Shown here: in pieces, positions 58,043-64,000 of the stretch
Numbering within the stretch: position 1 is the first letter of the stretch
Layout of the letters: every line of letters begins with the position of its first letter
Assembly: GCA_024345305.1 (NCBI GenBank)
Contig: BRON01000001.1
Location: 2,294,001 to 2,358,000 of the forward strand
Direction of reading: 5' to 3'
From: Mrakia gelida
Taxonomy: Eukaryota; Basidiomycota; Tremellomycetes; Cystofilobasidiales; Mrakiaceae
DNA: 64,000 nt
The notes under the pieces: generated by a model
Seen by the model: only the letters and a program-made list of their open reading frames with translations
Database searches by the model: none
What the model was told of the DNA's origin: nothing
Translations under genes and position numbers: made by a program

Positions 58043-58763
58043 TCTGACCCTCGAGCGTTGGATGAGGGGGGCGAAGGGCGAGTGAGAGAAGGAAGGGGAG
58101 GGGAGGGAAGGAAACGCGAAGTCCTTGGAAGTCGAGCCGAGCGAGGGTTGTTTTGAATAGTCGACCGGTCGAAAGAAGCTCTGTTTCGCGAGAGGCCGAG
58201 TGCAGATATATACAAGAGCGAGGAGGAGGTTGCGAGGAGGAGGTTGACTGTAGAGTCGATGATGGTGGTTGAAGGTGAAGGAAGGAGGGAGCAGCTCTTG
58301 CCGTTTTGCTTTCCTCGACAGCTCGAGAGCCCTTTTGGGTTTGGACGGTTCGGTTCGGACGAAAGCAAGTCTGAAAGCAAATGAAGGGTCTGATCGAGCT
58401 CTTTGAAAGGGAATTTCAAGGCGTTCGGATGATATACTTGCCGCTCTGTAGAAGCCTGGAAAGAGGAAGGTTTTTCTGGACTGTTGGAGAAAAAGAAGAA
58501 AGAGAAGGTGCCTCAGTCGACGCGGACGAAGAAGGTCGACGCGAGGTCACTCACCTACGGATCTCCCTCTCACCTCGTGTTGATCTGCAGGTCGATTCCT
58601 CTCTTTCGTGGACCACGAGTTTGTCTCGTTTCGTTTCTTGATCTCCGAGAGCTCGTGTCAGCAAGCTTCGCCGCACATCGCGTCTGGTTAATCCTCTTCC
58701 CGCTCGCCACTCTTCCCAACCCAGCGTCCTAGAGCGAACCACATCCCATCAGCGTATCTTCTA
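58043..58763. promoter_or_regulatory. Upstream region of the DUF6534 gene
   Basis: About 720 bases between the DUF6534 start and the GPI8 stop, both on the minus strand. It likely holds the DUF6534 promoter (GA-rich on the + strand, so pyrimidine-rich on the coding strand) and GPI8 3' sequence. No gene is supported. Confidence 0.4.
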
Positions 58764-60710
58764 TCACCCACCAAAGACAACACAACTCCCCACCCCCACC
58801 AGCACCAGCGGCAACGCTATCCATCGTCCCCAAGTTGTTCCCGCTACCTCGCTCGACGACTCCCAACCCACCCATCTCCTCCCCTCAGCCAGCTTTCTCT
58901 CCTTCTCCTTCCTCGCCATCCCCATCGCCAGCCCTTCTCGCGCTCGACTCTTCACCGCCAGCGGCATCGAAGACTCCTCCGACGATGAGGAGGGAGAGGG
59001 AGAGGAGAGGTTGTCGTCGTCGAAGGATTCCGACGCGATTACTGATTCGTCTTCCTCTTCTTCGTCGACCTCAACCTGAGCGACTCCTCCGAAAAAGTCG
59101 GTGAGGAGGGTGGAGTCGAGGTCGAAGGGGAAGAGGTCGGTTCGGATCCCTGGGTTGGATTTGATACGGTCGAAGGAGTAGGTGTCGAACTGGTGAGATG
59201 AGGGTGAGCGAAGGGAGGGATGACGGAGGGAGGGAGGGAAGGTAGGTCGACGAGAGAGAAGCAAAGTGAGATGAGGGGGAGAGAGAGGGGAGGAGCGAGA
59301 AGTCAGTATCAGAGAGAAAGAAAGAACGAAGGAGGGAAAAGTAAAACGCGAGACGCACCAAATCCTTCATCGTCTTCGTGCTCGTCTTGTTCTGCCCTTC
59401 CATGAACTCGAGGAGGTAGTGAGTGTAGGAGTCGATGACGGCTACTCCGATGTCCGGGTCGTTGTGGTGCTGCGAGAGGAGCGAAGGGAAAGGTAAGTGA
59501 GCGGACGAACGAAGGAACGACACGAGACGCGACGAAGAGATCGATGCGAGAACGAGCAAGACTCACAGAGTACGAGTTCTCTCCCAGCTGGGAGGAACCA
59601 GTAGCGAGGATGTTGGGAGAGTAGAGTTGAGAGAAGAGAGTGTTGGCCTGGCAGGTGTCGGTCATGAAGAGCATGCGGTTGTATCTGGAAAAGAGGGAGA
59701 GGAAGAGAGAGCGCGAGGGGAGAGTCAGCAAGGGAGGTGAGATCTTCTCGCGAGTGCTCAAGGCAAGGACAGTCATATCGAGAGCATATGAAGTCAGCTC
59801 AGAGTTACTCCCTAGCTCGGAACTCACCTCTTCTTCTCCCACATCTGCTCAAACGCGTCCGCGATGTCGAAAGCCGAGATCTCCTCGTTGTCCTGAAACT
59901 TGAGGAACTCGTCTCCCCCGTGTCCGGTCATATACACGAAGATGTTGGACCTGTCGTCTGTGAGGAGGCGTTTCGAGCGAGGAGTTGAGGGAGGAGTCCT
60001 GCCTGAGAGCGAAGAGAACGACGACGTGGGGGGCGGGAGGTGAGCTCGTGCGAGATCTCATCCTTCTACATCTCCCCTCGTTCCCTCCAAAAATGTGAAG
60101 CCGACTCACCTGTCATAAGCCTGATGAAGCTCTCTACGGATACCTCGTATCCTCTGTAGTCGACCTCGATGTTCTCTCCGTAGAGATCGAGCTTGCGATC
60201 CGAGTTTGCGTAGACGGTTGCTGGGAAGGAGTTTAGAGGGTTACAGGCTACGTCGTCGGCGAGCATGAGGATGATGTTCGAGTCAGGGATTCCAAGGCGC
60301 TTGACGGTTCGGTACCTGGTGAAGAGGTAAGGAAGAGTGAGCTCGAGGTTCGGAGGAGGAAAGAAGGGGGGGAGAGGAGAGAGCGAGCTCACATCCCCAG
60401 AGTGTTGGCCATGTGCTGGAGGAGAGCATGAAGGTGAGCAGGGTCAGCCTGAGGGCTCGATTCGAGCAAGAGGGAAAAGCGAAGGACTGACTCTATAGTT
60501 GAACCTGAAGAGCAAGACCAGGCAGAGAGAGTGAGCTCGAGAGAAGGCAAGGGGGAGGCACAGGAAGGGAGGAGCGAGCTCACCAGTATCGAGAAGTGCA
60601 GACCAGGACAGCCCAGTTGTTCGTATGATCAGAAGGTGGAGACGTAGCCCATGCTGTAGAGGCGAGAGCCAGGAGCGAGAAGAGAAGGGTGGATATCCGA
60701 GGTTTGAGCA
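58764..60710 (-). CDS. GPI8: GPI-anchor transamidase catalytic subunit (PIG-K type)
   Basis: Multi-exon gene. Start [20 protein letters not shown] is a signal peptide. The C13-family cysteine-protease domain follows: '[20 protein letters not shown]', '[20 protein letters not shown]', '[19 protein letters not shown]', '[17 protein letters not shown]' with the catalytic His, and '[17 protein letters not shown]' with the catalytic Cys. '[20 protein letters not shown]' is also family-typical. A Ser/Asp/Glu-rich stretch is followed by a C-terminal helix '[19 protein letters not shown]'. In the ER membrane the enzyme removes the C-terminal signal of precursor proteins and attaches the GPI lipid. 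Two probable GPI-type substrates are encoded next door from 61741. The protein appears complete and essential in yeasts. Confidence 0.95.
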
Positions 60711-61740
60711 TCCTTGTCGGCGTTGGCAGACACGAGAGGAGGAAGAAGGAGGAGCGAGCTCGACGGGTTTCGTCCTCTCGCCATCGACTCCCACGACCTC
60801 CTTCTCGACCCTTTCTCGATCTAGGACAATCTCAGCGATTTCTCACAGCTACCCGGTATGTTGCCCATCTGAAGATGATCCATGTCGACGTCTTTCCTGG
60901 GAAACGAACAAGCAAACGTGAGGCTGGCCTTCCTCCGCTCCTCCTCAGGCTCCTTTTCCATCTCGAGCTCGAGCTGACTTCCTCTCCTTTTCCTGTCTTC
61001 TCTCTCGCCCAGCTCTGGCACCGGCGTACCAGCTGCTTCCAGAGGTCTCCTTGTTGAAGAGCTGCTTTCATATCCGCGAGCGCCAGGGAGAGACGGGCTG
61101 ATGTTTTAAAAACGTGAGCTCGCTTCTCCTTCCTCTCCTCTCCTTTCCATCCTCCCTCCCCTTCACCTCGCTCGCCATCTGTTCCCTTTCGCTGGCTCCT
61201 TCACGTCTTCGTATGTGTTCCTGCACTGCAGGGCACTGCATCTGCTCTTTCTCCCAACGGCCTCCTCTGACAGACCTCTTCTTTCCCCTTTCGTTCAACC
61301 TCAGCCTCACCAGAACCTCACCATCTCTCGAGCTCTTCTTCTCTTCGTCCCTTCTGCTCGCCTTCTGTCCTCGCTCTTTCGAGCTTCCTATATAGGGGCC
61401 GAGGCCTATAACCAGAAAACAGATCAGCAGCCGCGGCGGATCACCCTTCTTCGATCGCGGGCGCGTGTGAGTGAGATCCGCTCCTCCACTCCTGTCTCCC
61501 ACTTCACCCTCAACCCCGTTTTAGGCCGTTCGTTCATGTTCTTCCTTGACGGGATCGATTATCCTTCTTCCGCGCTCACAGGAAGTAGCTCTGGTGACAA
61601 ACAACGAACAGGAAACCCTACAAAAAGCGTCGTTTCTCGCCTCTTCCCTTCTCGTTCGACAACCACAACCTCAGCCCTCTTCGCTCTCCGCCCTTCGGAC
61701 AACTCAACCTCAAGCCAAAAGCCAAGTCACTCCTTCAAGA
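60711..61740. promoter_or_regulatory. Divergent promoter region
   Basis: One kilobase between the starts of GPI8 (minus) and the first wall-protein gene (+). The right half is pyrimidine-rich with an A/C-rich stretch just before the ATG at 61741 (CCAAAAGCCAAG and similar). No additional gene is supported. Confidence 0.4.
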
Positions 61741-62661
61741 ATGCGATCTTTCACCATCACCCTCCTTCTCGTCGCTCTCTGCTCCGTCCTTGCCTTCTGT
61801 CCTCAACACGTCGAAGGAGGTGCGTCCCGATGCTCATCTCTTCGTCGCTCTCCTTCCTCCCTCCTTCGCCTCGACTTTCTTAAGCTGACCTTTGTTTATC
61901 TTATCTTTATCTATCTCGCTTGCCAACCTCAGCCCTCGCCCTCGCCGTCAAGAACAACAACCTCGCTCGAGGGCTCATCGTCGCGAGACAAAACGAGGAG
62001 TCGTCCATCGCCGGAGATCCCTCCGTCGAAACCACTATCCTCGAGGACCCTGCTACTACTGCTGTAGAGACTGATACTGCAGCCGAACCGTATGCCTCTT
62101 TCCTTTGCGGCTCCCTCTGCTTGTCCCTTCGCGAGAACTGACTTGGAATTGGCCTCTCTTCCCTCTTCGTTTATCTTCTCTCCCTTTCAGCGTCGCTCCT
62201 GTTACGACGGCCGATCCTGTCTTCCCAACCACTGCTGCTTCAGTTCAGGTCATCTCCATTGGCGGACCCCCCACCGCGACTCGAAGCGTCGTCGCGTCCG
62301 TTGCGAGAACCAGTGAGTTCGCCTTCCTCTCTCCTCTCTCTTCCTCTGCCCTCTTCCCCCCCCCCCCCCCCCTTCCCTCCTTTATTTCAAGGGATCTGAC
62401 CTTCTTTTCCTTTTCTCCTTTTGCCGTCCAGCCTCGCTTCGATCTATCGCCTCCGCTGCGAGCAAGCCCTCGTCCTCGATCATCAAAGCGTCGTCCTCCC
62501 TATCCTCCTCCAAACCCTCTTCTTCCGCTCCGGCTAGAGCATCCGCTTCCACTTCGAGGGCATCCTCCGGAATCAAGACGTTGAGTTCGTCTTTGGGGAG
62601 GGGAGGGCTGGGTGGGATTGCAGCGGCGATGGTTTTCGGAGCCGTCGTCCTTCTCGTCTAG
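61741..62661 (+). CDS. Secreted Ser/Thr-rich protein, probably GPI-anchored
   Basis: Four exons, about 195 residues. MRSFTITLLLVALCSVLAF is a signal peptide, then 'ALALAVKNNNLARGLIVARQ' and an acidic Thr-rich part ('EDPATTAVETDTAAEP'), then a Ser/Ala-rich stretch ('KASSSLSSSKPSSSAPARAS'). The C-terminus 'LGGIAAAMVFGAVVLLV' is hydrophobic and follows small residues ('SSLGRGG'), the usual GPI-addition signal. This suits a mannosylated wall or membrane protein. It is similar in layout to the gene at 63076, so the two are probably tandem relatives. Intron 3 contains a run of 17 C. Confidence 0.7.
62356..62372 (+). repeat. Poly-C tract (17 C)
   Basis: Homopolymer inside an intron of the gene above, upstream of its CTGAC branch site. 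Length is likely to vary between reads and strains. Confidence 0.85.
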
Positions 62662-63075
62662 CTTACTCCTCCGCTCCCTCCCCTTTTCGTATTTCCCTTT
62701 TTTGCTTAACATCATTGCCCTAGCAAGAACTGTCTCTCTCTCTGTTTGATTCCCTAGCTCCTTCCTGCATTTTCTGCTTTTCCAGCGTTGTTAAATTTGA
62801 ACGAACCGCTCCACGACGCGTTAAACCGATGGACTCTTTTTCCGACCAGAAACTGCCTCTTTTCGCCCCGCCAGCAAGAGAGCTCCAGAAAGGCGAGCTG
62901 AATTCGATTTCGGATCCAGGCCCAGTCTACGAGAGGTCTGCAGAAGAGAGCTGACCATTCTTTCCGGCAGCGAAGAAGCCAAGACAACATCCACGTCTCA
63001 ACTCTTGTTCCCTTCCAACCATCTCCCTGCTCGTTCTTCCTCTCCGCTTCCAGCCAGATAAACACTTCGACGGCC
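62662..63075. other. Spacer between tandem wall-protein genes
   Basis: About 410 bases, with CT-rich sequence just before the next ATG. No gene seen. Confidence 0.35.
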
Positions 63076-64000
63076 ATGCGAATCTCTATCGTCACTCTCG
63101 TCTTCCTCGCTCTCTTCTCTGCACGCCTCGCCGCTGCGTCCAAGGATCCGGCTGAAAGAGGTTCGTGGAGCTCATCCTTCCTCCCTCTCCTCCCTTCTTT
63201 GTCTTGCATCGACATCGTTTCAAAAGAGAATGTGATGATTCAAACTCTTCCCCACCTCGATGCCTCCGCTCATCAGCCGTCGTCCTCTTGAACAACCATT
63301 TCCCTCTGATCCAACGCGTCGACGTTCCCCTCGCACCTCGACAAGACGAGGAAACGACTGAGCTCGCTGTTCCCGAGGAGACTGCCACCATCGAGACTGA
63401 GGCTCCCGAGCCTACTGAGACTGAGGTCACTACTACTGAGATCGATACGTGAGCTCTACATCCCGTTCTTCCCTCCCTCGCTCGCCGGCTGAAACGAGCT
63501 CAACCCTTCGCTTCTCCTCCTTCTCCTCTTTTCCAAAGCGTCCCCCCGACCGAGATCGCGACAACTGAGGCTCCTGAGGAGACGGAAACGGAGATTGATA
63601 CGTGAGCTGCGTCGTCTTCGAAATCAGTGCGGGGAAGGGACTCGCTGAGCTGAACTTCGACGCGTCGACGCTCAATCTTTTTCACCTGTTTGGAAGCAGC
63701 GTCGAGCCTACCACCACCGAAGATCTCCTCACTTCAACCACTACCTCTACCACTCGATTCGTACCGATCTCGACGACAAGGATCACCACTCCTCTTCCCA
63801 CCATCGTTCAACCCAGTGAGCAACGCGTCGTGTTTTTGTCTCTCTTCCCTTCGACTCCCGACTCAGCTCCTCGTACTTCTCTCATCTCCTCGCTGACTCC
63901 TCTCTCCATCTCCACCTCTTCATCGAGCCTCATCCTCCTCCACTCGAGCAGCCCTCTTCCCTCCAGCTGGCATTCCCGAAACCTCCTCCCTGTCCGCCTC
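63076..64000 (+). CDS. Second secreted Thr/Glu-rich protein, 3'-truncated by the window edge
   Basis: Starts MRISIVTLVFLALFSARLAA, a signal peptide like that of its left neighbour. The mature part is an alternating Thr/Glu repeat: 'EPTETEVTTTEIDT', then 'VPPTEIATTEAPEETETEID', then 'VEPTTTEDLLTSTTTSTT'. Successive exons start CGT and end GAT AC before GTGAGC, and so look like tandem copies of one exon. The C-terminus, including any GPI signal, lies beyond 64000. The first acceptor is uncertain. Confidence 0.6.

Larger units (their letters stand above)
1266..63670. repeat. Dispersed palindrome GACGCGTC, about 30 copies
   Basis: Read by eye at about 1265, 1454, 2089, 4870, 7389, 11652, 14875, 16364, 16524, 16602, 18706, 19382, 23120, 23453, 27068, 27571, 30351, 30663, 31181, 32935, 35366, 37778, 40989, 41664, 42005, 42363, 45552, 47281, 50548, 51404, 52526 and 63660. 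Most sit in introns or spacers, often as CGACGCGTCG. At the window's base composition I would expect one or two by chance. Confidence 0.75.

Noticed and set aside
58381..58641. 86-residue + strand open frame between the DUF6534 and GPI8 genes
   Set aside because: No motif, no preferred codons and no splice pattern. It lies in the probable promoter region.
1..64000. tRNA, rRNA, CRISPR or bacterial-type operon signals
   Set aside because: I looked for GGTTCGA-type T-loops with matching arms, spaced repeats and Shine-Dalgarno starts. None fits, and the window is eukaryotic throughout.

Overview
The window reads as nuclear DNA of a basidiomycete fungus. I infer a basidiomycetous yeast, possibly Pucciniomycotina, but cannot prove the lineage from sequence alone. 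The evidence is GC-rich coding DNA with C- or G-ending codons, very many short introns (often 60-110 nt), donors of the GTGAGY or GTTCGT type, an almost invariant CTGAC branch site shortly before the acceptor, a DUF6534 membrane protein of a basidiomycete-typical family, and a six-WSC GH71 glucanase.

Layout from left to right: the 3' part of an allantoate-permease-like MFS transporter (1-2802); a complete alpha-1,3-glucan synthase (3502-16181); an unrecognised, possibly F-box-like, protein; a GT61-type glycosyltransferase; a Gln/Ser-rich acidic protein; a quinone-oxidoreductase-like MDR gene carrying two lesions; two small unrecognised genes; a PHAF1/UPF0183 homologue; a multi-pass membrane protein; a CDF metal transporter; ribosomal protein uL16 (RPL10); about 1 kb of apparently decayed coding sequence; a ferric-reductase-type oxidoreductase; a secreted GH71 alpha-1,3-glucanase with six WSC domains (42255-48797); a small tail-anchored protein; a DUF6534 gene (50660-58042) with a full-length Ty1/copia retrotransposon inside one intron; the GPI transamidase GPI8; and two related secreted, Ser/Thr-rich wall-protein-like genes, the second running off the window.

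Two themes stand out. First, wall biology: the glucan synthase and a predicted enzyme for cleaving its product lie 26 kb apart, with a Golgi-type glycosyltransferase, GPI8 and probable GPI proteins nearby. Second, extreme exon-intron architecture: phase-consistent exons of 1, 10, 12 and 15 nt, including a one-base exon in the sixth WSC domain that implies stepwise (stwintron-like) splicing. The palindrome GACGCGTC occurs about thirty times, mostly in introns and spacers.

The copia element is intact: 306-bp LTRs, CGAAC target duplication, one 1411-residue gag-pol frame, and a primer-binding site matching the anticodon half of a tRNA-Lys(CUU). Exon structures were assembled by eye and no RNA or database evidence was available.
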